A stretch of DNA of 64,000 bases. It comes from Arachis hypogaea. Its lineage: Eukaryota; Streptophyta; Magnoliopsida; Fabales; Fabaceae. A program made the position numbers and the translations under genes. The notes under the pieces were generated by a model. It had not been told where the DNA came from, made no database searches, and saw only the letters and a list, made by a program, of their open reading frames with translations. This document shows positions 23,941 through 35,834 of this stretch, piece by piece. Positions within the stretch are counted from its first letter, which is position 1. Each line of letters begins with the position of its first letter. Location: assembly GCF_003086295.3 (NCBI RefSeq), contig NC_092054.1, forward strand, positions 18,735,878-18,799,877, written 5' to 3'.

Positions 23941-24639
23941 TCCTAATAATAACTGCAAAAATTACAACAGAATAAACTAATAAGCTCTAATATCGAATGC
24001 TAAATCATAATATAATAATTTAAAATAGAAAGCAATTTAAATTAAAGATGTCTAATAAAATTTATACAAACTAATGAATAAGTATTACTTAGATATGTAT
24101 AAACAACTTATGTATAAATTCAAGTTAAATGCCATATGTGATTGAAATAAGAATGATAGCATGTATAATAGATTGAAATGAGGTTCATGTGATAATTAAA
24201 GTTTCAATTGATATCATGTAATGCAATACACTACAATGATTAGGTCCACATAAAGTTCAATCTGAATTAATATATTATAGTCTGCTTATAAGAATATAAA
24301 ATTAAAAGAACATCTCCAATCCATTATAGGAAAGTTTTTGTTGAGCAATCATGTTTGGTCTTCCAGAAAATTCACGATCATGATTTTTCAATGCTTCTTT
24401 GGCCAAGATGAAATAATAATTGTTGGCCTTAGACCTAATTGAATGGAGAATATAGGGCCATATTTCTTTGAGAATTGGAATAGCTGAAGATAAAGGGAAG
24501 AAGTATCTAATTGGTAAAGATTTCCAATTATTGGAAGGCCTCTAGGACCTGGTAGAAAGACTTTCTTCTTGTTAAGTGTTCTTTGTTTTTGAAAGAAGAA
24601 GAAAACTAAGGACAGAGGAAGAGTAAGGAATAGAAAGGA

Positions 24640-25110
24640 ATGCTATAAAAAATCAGCAACTAAGTTTAGGCCTAGCAATTCATCAAACATGTATTGTGCA
24701 AGAGAAAGGAAATGATGCAATTCACTGATTATTAAGTTCTGCTACCTAATATTTATACTACAAATCAATTAATCAAACATGTAATGTGCAAGGAAGCAAT
24801 GCTATAAAAAAAATCAGCAACTAAGTTTAGGCCTAGCAATATATCAAACATGTATTGTGCAAGAGAAAGGAAGTGATGCAATTCACTGATTATTAAGTTC
24901 GGCTACCTAATATTTATAATACAAAGCAATTCATCAAACATGTAATGTGCAAGGAAGCAATGCTTCAAAAAAATCAGCAACTAAGTTTAGGCATAGCAAT
25001 TCAACAAACATGTAATGTGCAAGAAAAAAGAAGTAAAGTAATTCACCGATTATTAAGTTCAAATTCATCAAACATGTACTATGCAGTGAAAGAAAGTAAA
25101 GCGATTGACC
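24640..25110. repeat. Tandem repeat of about 160 bp in the Helitron 5' leader
   Basis: A unit beginning AATCAGCAACTAAGTTTAGGC and including CATCAAACATGTA.TGTGCAAG and ATTCACTGATTATTAAGTTC starts at about 24650, 24811 and 24970. The third copy is shorter and more diverged. The array sits between the Rep gene and the 5' end of the element. Confidence 0.8.
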
Positions 25111-25879
25111 AATCTCTTGCTTGAATATAAGCATAGAGTTATGAACAAACCCACTCTCGAATCATATTAGGATCAAGGTAAGAGTAGAAAAGATTACACA
25201 GTTGCTCACATGAAACTGAAGTAGCTGATGCAGTGGTAAGGTGGTGAATTGAATCGTCAACAGTGCTAGAGAGCAGATGATTGAGCGACTCAATTGGTGG
25301 TAGAGGGCATCGTTGCAATGGAAATGGCAGAAGAAGACCCAGTGAAGTGACTCGTGAGGCAGCGTTCTGTGAAGGTTGCGGAAGTTGTTAGAGACCAAGG
25401 TTCAGGCGGAACAGGGCATAGGAACTTCAAAGGTGAAAGAGGGTTAAAATTGGAAGAAATTTTTTGTTAAGAACTTAATCTCAATAAGCAATTGGGGATT
25501 GTAATGTGAGTAAAGAAGCGGGAAACATTTTTCAGGAAATTTGCAATTAGACTAAAAAAAGCGGGAAACATTTCTTATTTAGGTATAATGAGAAAATGCC
25601 ATGTGGCAATTTTTGGCTTCAAAATTAGATATATATAATGGATTAACACATAAAACTCTTTACCACAACACCATTGCAGAAAGCATTTAGCAAAAATTGC
25701 TGATATTAAAATTCAAAACTATTTACCACAAGACAATTGTAGAAAACTAAAATTCAGTATTCAACAAACACAATAACACCTAAAATTTAGCATTCATTAA
25801 CACAACTCAACTCATAAAAAAAATGTCAATTTCATTATATTAAACGAAAAATACCGAATGTCATTCAAATTAAAACTGA

Positions 25880-27504
25880 AAGTTCTATCTTATTGTATTC
25901 AATCTCTGAATTGATAATTCATAATTTGTCTATGATAAAGACTTGAATTTGGCTGCATGATTGATCCACCATTTAAAAGGTTCAACTACACAATTTAAAG
26001 CATATTAGCACACGTATTTACATGCAAAATTTCAATTTTATTTAGTAAAAGCACATCAATTTTACCTCACTGACGACTTTCTTTTTCTTTATCTTTGATG
26101 CATTTTCAATTTATTTTTCAGTATTTAATCCCAATCTATTTTTGGGACATCCTCTTATTCTCACATGCGGCAGACTTTGAAGGTCGTTAATCTGATCCAA
26201 GGAAGCATCTTCATGTGATAAAAAGCATTTTTCTTTACTTTTTGCTTTATGTTCTTGCATCTCAATCATCACATTATCATAAGTGCTCTACAAAAATACA
26301 ACCAACTCCATTGATTTTGATGCAAATTCATATATATTGTGTGACTGAAACATTAAATCATAAAATCTCCTACTTCTTGCCTTTAATAAAGGCTCATCAT
26401 GGCTGCTCTTCATATGTGTGTGCCTCCTCTTTACATTCTTACTCCGATGTTCAATATATATCTTGGTGCTAATTTATCTACTCGCTCAAAACTTAATTCA
26501 CACTCAAACAATGATGGCACAAAATGCCTCTTAACTCGAATAATAAGCCTTGGCATTTTACTTCACATGATATTGTGTTGTGTGTAACCACAAACTTGTT
26601 AAATTTGGAGTTTGAAACCTGTTCTAAAACTTCACATGCCATGAAACCTAGAGCGGATTATGTTGATCTTATGATACAATTCACATTTTCTCTAAATTGT
26701 GCTTGAACTTCCCTGAACTTCGCATAAGTATACACATGCTGAAATTGAGCTTCTATTTGTGACTTTGTTGTACAAGGCATGATAGTATAAAAATCTACAG
26801 CATCAGATTCTCTCTCTTTTTGCTCTTTGCTTTCTAGGCAATGATCATATTGTTTCACAAATTAAATCAATGAGCTATTACGCATAATAAATTTGTTAAA
26901 AAAGTATGCATGCTCTCACTTCTTTGTGTACTTCTCATCCCAACCCAAAAGTGGTGATCTACATATATTAATATCCATAAATGTCGATCTTCAAAAAGTT
27001 CTAAAAAAAATATCAAAATAGTAAATTAGACAGTACAACACCGAAAGTGTATAGAATTTATTAATGTTATTACAATTAAACAACACCAAAATATCTAATA
27101 AAGCCACTGTTAGCTGACAGCCACTTATTGTCTATAATACTTCGTTACAAAATCATTCCAATTTCTATCATGATCTTTTGTAAAAGAGTTTCAAATAACA
27201 TGACTTATCTCTTGTTGAATTTCTTCATGTCTCTTGTAACCATTTAATTTATGTGGAATCTTCTTCATAATATGCCAAATACAACATGTATGAATTGTAG
27301 TTGGCATGCAAATCTCAATAGTCCTTTGCATTAATGCACATTGATCGGTAAGAATGTCTTTTGGAGTCTTTTCTCCCATGTAATGAAGCCAACATTCAAA
27401 TAACCATTTAAATGATTGAATATCCTCATTTTTCATCAAAACACATCCAAAAAGTGTAGAATGACCATAGTGATTCATGCCAACAAAAGAACCGAAAACC
27501 AAAT
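25880..27504 (-). pseudogene. FAR1/FHY3-like (MULE-transposase-derived) gene, C-terminal two thirds, decayed
   Basis: On the minus strand, 27502-27191 encodes a MULE transposase core: FGSFVGMNHYGHSTLFGCVL, then LFECWLHYMG, KDILTDQCALMQRTIE and TCCIWHIMKKIPHKL. Next, 26858-26658 carries QYDHCLESKEQKERESDA...CTTKSQIEAQFQHVYTYAKF. Further on come NVKRRHTHMKSSHDEPLL (near 26400), VRIRGCPKNRLG (near 26150) and a last exon NGGSIMQPNSSLYHRQIMNY (about 25940). This order is that of FAR1-related proteins. Many stops and shifts interrupt it. Upstream it is cut at about 27505 by the chromovirus fragment, and a probable N-terminal exon continues near 33102. FAR1-family proteins are transcription factors domesticated from, or transposases of, Mutator-like elements. 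Its tail faces the ULP-like gene. Confidence 0.8.
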
Positions 27505-27519
27505 TATACCTGAACTTAA

Positions 27520-27896
27520 CAACACGACAGCAAAAATCGGAGTGGGTAGAGCAATCAAAATAAAGAAATTAAACTCCCGTTATATCGGTCCATTTCAGAT
27601 TCTAAAGGAGATTAGACCAGTGGCTTACAGAATTGCCTTACCGCTGCATCTTTTGAACCTACATGACGTGTTTCACGTGTCGTATCTTTGAAAGTATACT
27701 CCTGATCCAAGTAAGAGAAGATTTGACACTTCAAGTGGCTCCAGTTAGAATTGATGACACCAGTGTGAAAAGACTGCATGAAAAAGAGGTTTCATTAGTG
27801 AAAGTCGCTAGGAGTCGAGCTGGAATCGAAGAACACACATGGGAACTTGAATCCGAAACGCGAAAGGAATACACATACCTCTTTTTAGGTAACTAA
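27520..27896 (+). pseudogene. Integrase C-terminus and chromodomain of a Ty3 chromovirus
   Basis: Two overlapping frames read IGVGRAIKIKKLNSRYIGPF, VAYRIALPLHLLNLHDVFHV, then, after a shift near 27690, APVRIDDTSVKRLHEKEVSL and HTWELESETRKEYTYLF. The GPF...AYRLxLP...FHVS series and the E...TWE..E chromodomain signature are characteristic of Tekay/Del-type chromoviruses. The chromodomain helps target integration to heterochromatin. One stop or shift separates the two parts. Confidence 0.85.
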
Positions 27897-27939
27897 ATCT
27901 GAATTTTAAAGGCAAAATTCTTAAATTAGGTGGGTAGGA

Positions 27940-30900
27940 TATAATTATAAATCCCACATAATTAACGAATAATTAATTAATAAATTAAATATTAATTAAA
28001 GAAATAAGAAATATGAATTTTATAGTTTAATGAGATAGAACTAATTAAAATAAGAATTTAGTCACTAATTTTAAAAAATTTGACCCAAAATTGGGCTGAA
28101 CGGGCCGAACCGGGCCCAAGGGGCCCAACCCAATGCATAAACATAATGAGCTTCAGCTCATTCTCTCTCCTTCTTCATGCAAAATGCTGAAGAGCTCTGC
28201 CTGGGGAGAAGAACATTTCCCAATTCACAAACCCTCATTCAAACACTGAAATTGATATATCTTTCAACTCTGAGCTCCGATCGCCGTACCGTTTGTGGCC
28301 ACGCATTCACCGCGTCGAGTTCTACAATGCCCAATAGCCAAAGGAAGTTTCAGTTTCAATCTCAGTTATTGATAAGGTTTTTGTCGGTTAGAAATTTCAC
28401 ACAAATAATCTTGTCGAAGTATAGTTCCCAACCAACAAACAATCCTCAATCAAAGTTTAATTTTGGTTGTCACAAGTCCAACCCAATAAAAATAACCAAG
28501 AGTATTAGTCCCGGGTCATTCTCCCTAAGAATTACAATCGAATGCCTAATTATTGGTTATGAGTTTCACGGGTTGGGTTGATAAAGAGGCAAAAAATTAA
28601 ATGAAAATAAAATAAAGAAAACAATTAAAGAAAGCAATTACTTATTGAGAATATATGCTTTCTATCCTAGTCATTAATTATCATACAATGATTAACAAGA
28701 GCTAATCCTATTAAGTCATCTTCAACATCGGAAGAAGGTACAATGTTATCTTCAACATAGGAAGAAAGTCAAATAAGACTAGTTAAGCTCAATCCAAAAG
28801 TCCTAATCAACTTACTAATTGAATTAGCAAGAGATTAGAGTCAATGAAAATAATATTAACTAACAACTCTAGATCACCAACATAAGTTGGGTATTAATGA
28901 CTCAAGATTGCCTAATTTCTCTTTCCAAGCCAAGAATGCTTAAAAACTACTCTAACATCCAACCAAACATTTTGTCAAACACTTGGAAGGCATAAAAGGA
29001 AAGCATCATAAAAGTGCAAAAATAATAAATCTACAACTACCAATTGTAAGGAAACAATAATAACAACTCAATTAAACAATAAAGGAACATAAAACATAAA
29101 TTGCATTAAATGAAAATCAAAGTAACAAGAGTTCATCAACATAAAAGAGTAGCTCAAAAGAGAAATTAACAAGGAAACTAAGAAGAACAAAGATGTAAGA
29201 ATAAGAAATTATAAATAAAACTAGATGAAAACAAGAATTAAACCCTAAATCTAAGAGAAGACTAAACTAAGAACCCTAATTTCTAGAGAGAAGATGGAGC
29301 TTCTCTCTCTAGAACTAACCTAAAGCATGTTTCCTACACTACTAATTGCTCCCCATTTGTCCAATCTTGAATTATGCATCAAATAGCCTAAAAAATGAGT
29401 GGATTTGGACTTGGAAAGCTCAGAAATCGCCCCCAGCATTTTCACTTTAATGAGGTCACGTAATCAGCATCATACGTACGCGTGGACGACGCGTGCGCGT
29501 CTCTAGAAGATTCCTTCCTCACGCTTAGGTGTGGGTGACGCGTGCGCGTGGCCATGAATGTCCTCTTCACGCGTACGCGTGGATGACGCATGCGCGAGGC
29601 CTTGAATTCTTCAAATGCTCATTTCTTCATGAATTCTCTACTTTGCATGCTTTTCTCTTCACTTCTTCCATCTAATACTTGCCTTATGAATCTGAAATCA
29701 CTCAACAAACATATCAAGGCATCGAATAGAATTAAAGTGAATTAAATTTAGCTATTTTAAGGGCTAAAAAGCATGTTTTAACTCTTAAGCACAAATTAGG
29801 GAGAATTACAAAAGCATGCTATTTCATTGAATAAATGTGAGAAAAGTTGATAAAATCCACCAAATTCAACACAAGATAAACCACAAAATTAGAGTTTATC
29901 AGTTATCCCTTCCCTAATTTTCGAAAATTATATGTTTTGGGGTGTTGAGATTTTTGGTTAATTTGATGTTTTAGGGTTAGATTAACTTGAAGAATTAGCG
30001 GACTTTTGTGTGATTAAGGCACATACAAGGTAAGGATCCTCAAACTCTAATGAATCCCTTAGTTAATTGTGATTGAGTATTGAGTTTATGAATATGGATG
30101 TGATAATATGTGTTAGGTAGTTTATAAGTGGATTTGGAACAAAATTGAAAAGATTGGAAGCTTGAGTGAGAGCTTTGGGTGCTGAATTTTGGTGGTGGAG
30201 ACTTGGACCTTGCCTAATTGAGATGTCTTTGGATTATACGAGAAAATCAGCCAAGGTATGATTTTGGTTTCTCGTATATAATATATAATGTCTTGTAAAA
30301 ACTTAGGCTAGATGACTTAGGATAAGCTAAACTGTATGTTTGATGCATGTTTAGTGGTTTTGGTGAAAGGTTGAACATGTTATAATATGTAATGATGATT
30401 GATGAGATTGAGGACTTGTGTTATAAATGTTGTGGTAATTGTCGAATTGCATTATTGATTGAGAATGGGTTGATAATATTGAAATTAGTGAATTATTGAT
30501 AATGATGAACCATGACGATGATAGTTGAGTATATGATTATGAATTGAGTATGAACTTTGAAGTTGTGTTGATTAATTGTGAGTTGAAGATGTTAAGCTTA
30601 TTGGAGTTGTGTATTGGAGTATTATGAAATGAATTGAGCATTGAAATGTGAATTGGTATGATTTAGATGTTGTAAAAAAGCTTAGATTTTTGGCATTGAG
30701 ATATGAGATTGGTGAAGATAGAGGTTTGATCAATTTTGTGAAAAACTAATTTTTGGCCGACTTTCGGCGAGCCATAACTCAGCTTCCAGGCCCCCAAACC
30801 TTTTCAAACTTTTTTCATATGAAAATTGGGTTCGTGAAGTTTATACCGTTCAAAGAACGGATGAAAAATGGTTTAAAAAGAAAAAGTTATGTAAGTCGAA

Positions 30901-32632
30901 AGTTCGGTATGTAAAACTGAAATTCTGTAGCACTTAAAAATTTTGCCTACCCTGCAGCATCCACGTAGGTAGACACTTGCACGCGACGCGGCCATTCCCT
31001 TCAGATTTGAGGCCTCGAGTACGCGAGCAGGTAATGCATACACGAGAACTGAATTCTTGAGGGGGCGCGTATGCGAATGCTAGCACGTGGTGCGGTCAAT
31101 CTTTTTGGGTTGAACCCTACGTACGTGAACCATGTGACGCATACGCGGAATCTCTATTTTCAGCAAAGTAAATTTTATGTTTTAAAACCTAATTTTGAAC
31201 CTCTAAACCTCTATTTTTACTCTCTTAGCCCATAAATCTTAGTTGTATGCTTAGTGATGAGATGAAGTTAGGAAGGGATGGTAACTTGGAGGTGAAGTAA
31301 GCTTGAAATATGATGAATTATGTATGAGAAGTGCAAAGATATGACGTATATGTGATGTTTATGGCCATAATAAATGATTATGTAATGATTATGAATGAAT
31401 ATGAATGATAATATGGCTTATGCACTTCTTTTATCTGAGATATGAGTTTTTTTCCTGGGTAAAGAACAGTGGCTTGCCACCATGTGCTCCAGGTTGAGAC
31501 TCGATACTCTGTTGACCTTACGTCGCAAGGCTGACCGGGCACTTATAAATCCCCGGGAAGGTTCCCCCAATGAGCAGAATTTATTTATGAATCAGAAAAA
31601 GCCATGCATAGACTCTTGGGGATGCGCGTACGAGGGACTGTCTAGGGTTTAGCAGTTGGACATGTCGGGTTGGCTTGATAATCGATAGATGAGACCATTA
31701 GCCATAGGACAGGCATACATCATATGCATATGTTTGCTTTGCTTGCTTGTGTATTAATTGGGAATGCCTATGTGAATTAGTATGCCTAATTGTTATACTT
31801 GCTACCTGCATTACTTGTACTCTAATTGTGTTTTCCATTGTCTGTTTGTTTGTTTGTGTGGTTCCACCGGAGATTGTAGGAAAGGCAGAGCATTGAGTGT
31901 TTTAGTTAGGTTTTGGTTAAGTTTAAGAACCTTAGAGGACCACCCCGTTTATGGTTTTCCGTTTTAAATCTTCAAGTTTTATAATCTAAGTGTCGGAGTT
32001 CTAGAATTGCCTCTGGCTTTCTCAGGACCTTATATCTTATGTATGTGGCACCATTACCATACTGAGAACCTTCAGTTCTCATTCCATACGGATATTTATG
32101 TTTTTCAAATGTAGGTCGGGCGGCTCCTCGCTAGGCGTCTGGAGTTCTCTGCAGCGAAGTGGGACTTTTGGGATATTATCTTTTGTTCTGTTTAGATACA
32201 TCTTGTGTATAGACTCTCCCTATGAACTTATTTTATTTTTGCACCTCATAGAGGTTTTATGGAGAATTAGGGTTTCTTTTGTATATTTTGGGATTCGGAT
32301 TTCATATTTATGTATGTAAATATTCTCTGGCCAGCCTTAACTTTGCAGGCTGAGCTCGGAGCTTCAATATTTTGTATCCTTGACTCTCTACTCTAATTTT
32401 CTATATATGTATGTATATGTACCTCAGCTTTCTTCGTACGTAAGTAAACATTATTTTCGAGCGTTGCGCTTTTAATTTTCATGATTTCGCTTTAACTATC
32501 CTTCAAGGCTCCTCGAATATTATATTCTTTCAATTACTATACGTATATATATATTTTATTTTAGAAGTCGTAATACCACACCGCCTCTATTTTACGACTT
32601 AAGCGTAAAGCTCTGTGTGGTAGGGTGTTATA
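27940..32632 (+). repeat. 3' LTR of the chromovirus, about 3.16 kb without the nested insert
   Basis: It starts after the purine tract GGTGGGTAGGAT and ends GTGTGGTAGGGTGTTATA. Both ends have decayed from TG...CA to TA...TA, as expected of methylated cytosine loss. Subtracting the 1532-bp solo LTR and its duplicated 5 bp leaves about 3156 bp. A CG-rich block lies at 30960-31150 (GCACGCGACGCGG, TACGCGAGCAGG, GGCGCGTATGCG). Small plus-strand ORFs at 31782-31967 and 32098-32319 have no support. Confidence 0.75.
28370..29901 (-). mobile_element. Solo LTR nested in the chromovirus LTR
   Basis: It has TG...CA ends (plus strand TGATAAGG...GTTTATCA) and an exact 5-bp target duplication GTTAT at 28365-28369 and 29902-29906. 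Read on the minus strand, its start (TGATAAACTCTAATTTTGTG) and its end match the LTR at 3290-4856. The CG-rich block is at 29470-29600 (TACGCGTGGACGACGCGTGC). No internal sequence remains, so it arose by recombination between the two LTRs. Confidence 0.93.
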
Positions 32633-32949
32633 GAAATCAAAGAATTTTATCAACTCATTGCTAAATGAAAATCACATAAAACTAAACACCCAATCACTAA
32701 TTCCATTTAGCACAGAAATTTAATGTAGAAAACACCAAATCAGTAACACTGATCTTTCTTATAAAAAAAAAAACTTATCAAAAGTAACACTGATCTTCAC
32801 AAACCAATCGATAACAAAAACGAACTTATCAGTACAATACCATTCTTTATCTCTAAAAAACACCGAAACTCTAATTAAACGTAACATAAAAATATTTTCA
32901 CAATCAAATTCAAAACAATTCAAAACTCATAGATTTCGATCAAATTCGA

Positions 32950-33102
32950 ATCCTTAATTATCAACACTAATTTATTCTCTCAATCAAACTAAGTCGACTA
33001 TATTCGATTGAAAAAATTATCCAACTCGTGCTGGTTCAACGTATTGGAACTTGCATCATCTATCTCACCCTAGTTCAAAGTATTCGAGTTTGACTCAAAC
33101 AT
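32950..33102 (-). pseudogene. Possible N-terminal exon of the FAR1-like gene
   Basis: The minus strand from ATG at 33102 reads MFESNSNTLN, stop, GEIDDASSNTLNQHELDNFF, then more stops. The acidic, Ser/Asn-rich start resembles what I expect before the FAR1 domain in this gene family. It has the same strand as the fragment at 25880-27504, from which the chromovirus separates it. The upstream DNA (33103-33330, minus strand) is a CT-rich leader-like stretch. Splice sites were not placed. Confidence 0.35.
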
Positions 33103-34977
33103 TGTTTGCTCTCAATGTTTTATTTTAGAAAAGAAAAGCAAAAAATTTGAGAATGCAAAGAAGAAGAGTAAAAGATTTGAAAACGTAAACAAAAATAACA
33201 AAATATCTGAAAATATTGAAAAGAAGAGCAACAAATTCAAAATAAAATCACGAAGCTGAAAATGTAGAAAAAAAAAAAGCAAAAAATCTGAAATGAAATC
33301 GCAACAAAAACATTAAAAATCAGTTAGTTAAAAGTTTTTACTGGCAAATAGATGAAAAATAAGTTAAAATAATTTGGTTCGACTTAATTACTTAAAACAG
33401 ATGTGGAGCTTTTTTAAAAAATATGTCGTAGAAGATTTTTGGATGGGAAAGTTTAGTACCCTATATAATAGAGTTTACAAATTTAATCCTGTGATCGATA
33501 TTAAACTATTTTGCATCATTAATTTGATATTTACCTTAAAATAATGATTAAAAATTTCAATTCATCTTACTAATTATATTTCTGATTCTTAAATAACAAT
33601 TCAAATTTTTATATATCATTTTTTTTAAAATACTAAAAAACATACAAACTTTTTATTGAAAACTTAGGAAATAATTAAAAGATGAGTTATGACTGTTAAT
33701 GTTATATTTTAATCAATTTTATTTCAAATTAAATTTAAAATAAATATTAATCACATGCTCATGACCCAAAAATTATTGTTAGGCCGGGTCAGAAAACAAC
33801 ATGACAAGTATATAGATGGAGACTACAAAACTAACTAGATCGATCTGAGCATTCCCCCTGACATAAAAAGTTGACTTTTGAAAATAAATTCCACTGTAAT
33901 GTCTAATATGGTGGATTTTATAGTAATTATGTAATAATTATAATAACTACGATAATTATAAAAATTAAAATATTTAAAAAAATAATTAAAATTAATATTA
34001 TATTTTTTATTATTTAATAGTATTTTTAAATTTGATCATATTTTTATTTTTAAATTAAAACATTATCAATTAATGAAAAGTATAACTTTAATTTTTATTA
34101 CACTTTTTAAATATTAATATTTGAATTTAGTTAACATGTGTCTTAAAGATATATCATAAATTTACTATTAATAAAAAATTTTAAATTTTGTATTCAGTAA
34201 ATACAAAATAAATATATTAAAATTTTAAATTTTTTTATATTTTTAATAAAAATATTTTTAATTTATAATTTTAATAAATATCCTTAGAACATAATAAGAT
34301 AGATAAATTTTTATATTTTATCATTATTTATAACCATTGTAACTACTAAAATCATAACTGTCATAAAAATAAAATGTATCTTCTGCAACATTTGTTAGCC
34401 AACTTTTAACAACCCTACACAATAATTTTGATAGTAAATTGGTCACTATCAACTTCGAAACCACATGTTCCGCGAGGGAACTAAATTATTATTATTATTA
34501 TTTATTTTTCCATTTTTTTTTTTGAGATAGAATAAAATATTATTTCTTAAACCATGCCTGGCCGGTCTACATTGCTTATATATCAACATTGATTTATTGC
34601 AGACAAAACCATGAAATTCACGTTTCAAAATTAAAAGAGAATGTCTAGTTGGTACTACACAGAAATAATAATGGATATTGCAGATCGTGCATGTTTTCTC
34701 CACGACAAAATAAACCATTTTTATCTACACAGTGCCCAAGAAACCAATCATCATTGAATTGGAATAATAATAATAATAATAATAAGGAGAATGCTAGGAG
34801 GATAATGATTTTGTTGAATAATATGAACAACTACCAATCAAATAAAAATATACTATACCTCCAAATTAACCCTCTAAATTTTAATATTAAAATAATCATC
34901 CGTACACTAGTAAAATGAACATCCAATATGTCTATTGTTTACATTGTTTAATATTTTCATTGTTTACCTATATTTTA

Positions 34978-34980
<3 letters not shown>

Positions 34981-35019
<39 letters not shown>
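34981..35019. repeat. (ATT)13 microsatellite
   Basis: A perfect TAT/ATT run in AT-rich intergenic DNA. Further copies of the same motif occur at 35530-35566, 61938-61983 and 62933-62973. Confidence 0.95.
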
Positions 35020-35528
35020 GGTAAAGACCGTATCTGTATGGTGTTTATAATTTAGTATTTAATTTTTATTTAATTTATTTTTTATAATAAATTTTAGAAA
35101 AAAAGATAAATAGATCATTGACTTTTTAGCCCGTAAATATTTAAATTTTTAATCATTTAAAAATATATTTAAATTCATGACTTTTTCAAATCTGAACACA
35201 TCGATTCCTCTGTTCACTTGGGTCTGGCAGACCTAACGAACAAGTCATATATAGCTTCTGTTGTATTGGCCTGGCCGATACACAGATACACACGTAGGAG
35301 AGTTTTTAAAATGGGACAAATTAGACCTAGAAATCGATATGTCTAGATTTTGAAAAAATCAGAAACTTAAATATATTTTCAAATCCTCAAAGATATAAAT
35401 GTCCGCGGACCAAAAGATCAATAACATATTTGTCTTTTTTCTAAATCTTAAATATTTAAAAATTATTTATTTTTATATTTTTAAAATTAAATATTATTTT
35501 AATATTTTTAGCTATCATAACAATCACC

Positions 35529-35529
<1 letters not shown>

Positions 35530-35566
<37 letters not shown>
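35530..35566. repeat. (ATT)12 microsatellite
   Basis: A perfect trinucleotide run that precedes the MULE fragment by about 300 bp. Confidence 0.95.
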
Positions 35567-35567
<1 letters not shown>

Positions 35568-35834
35568 ATAGCTAACAGCTCATCGGTTAAAAGGACAGTC
35601 ACCGTTTACTATAATTTGAACACATAAAAAACTATAAGACGACAATTTTTTCTTGGTGCTACTATAAGAGGACAATTGATAATTTGATGTACTACTATTT
35701 GAGTTACTGTATTTAAAATCCCGAATAATTTCGAAAAAGATGCAGTAAGATTTGTTAAAGATTATAAAAAGGAAGAAAAATATGAGATTTTTAAATAGGG
35801 GATGATTTGGAGACAATTTATATTTTTACATCTT

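Larger units (their letters stand above)
18259..25642 (-). mobile_element. Helitron, autonomous type (RepHel), 7.4 kb, both ends recognisable
   Basis: On the minus strand the 3' end reads hairpin ACCCGTGA-TTTTTT-ACGGGT (complement of 18271-18290), spacer, CTAG, then T. This matches the Helitron rule of a GC-rich hairpin about 10 bases before CTRR with insertion before a T. The 5' end is placed at TCCATTATATATATCTAATT (25642 downward), preceded by A, which fits insertion between A and T. The first 50 bases include GCCACATGGCA-type text that I associate with plant Helitron starts. The Rep/helicase gene occupies 18440-23940, in the right order for the termini. Because Helitrons make no target duplication, the 5' end is less sure than the 3' end. 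The element lies exactly between the tails of the ULP-like and FAR1-like genes. Confidence 0.88.
27505..32632 (+). mobile_element. Truncated Tekay-like chromovirus: end of pol plus 3' LTR
   Basis: Only the last part of pol (integrase C-terminus and chromodomain) and one long LTR are left; gag, protease, RT and most of integrase are missing. The left border at about 27505 falls inside both the integrase frame and the FAR1-like gene, so the truncation is a deletion that followed the insertion, or a recombination. No target duplication can be paired. The LTR contains a nested solo LTR (28370-29901). Confidence 0.8.
33330..35820. other. AT-rich non-coding DNA with microsatellites
   Basis: No gene is supported. 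The DNA is strongly AT-rich, with an ATT/AAT tract at 34981-35019 and another at 35530-35566, and shorter ones near 34484-34503 and 34766-34783. Small ORFs at 34449-34918 on both strands are by-products of these tracts. Confidence 0.6.

Noticed and set aside
28177..28581. 134-residue ORF crossing the border of the solo LTR
   Set aside because: It runs from the chromovirus LTR into the nested solo LTR, so it is a chance junction.
11731..33410. Confirmed terminal inverted repeats and 9-bp target duplication of one large MULE
   Set aside because: The inverted match is short and imperfect and no flanking duplication could be paired. It is kept only as part of a hypothesis.
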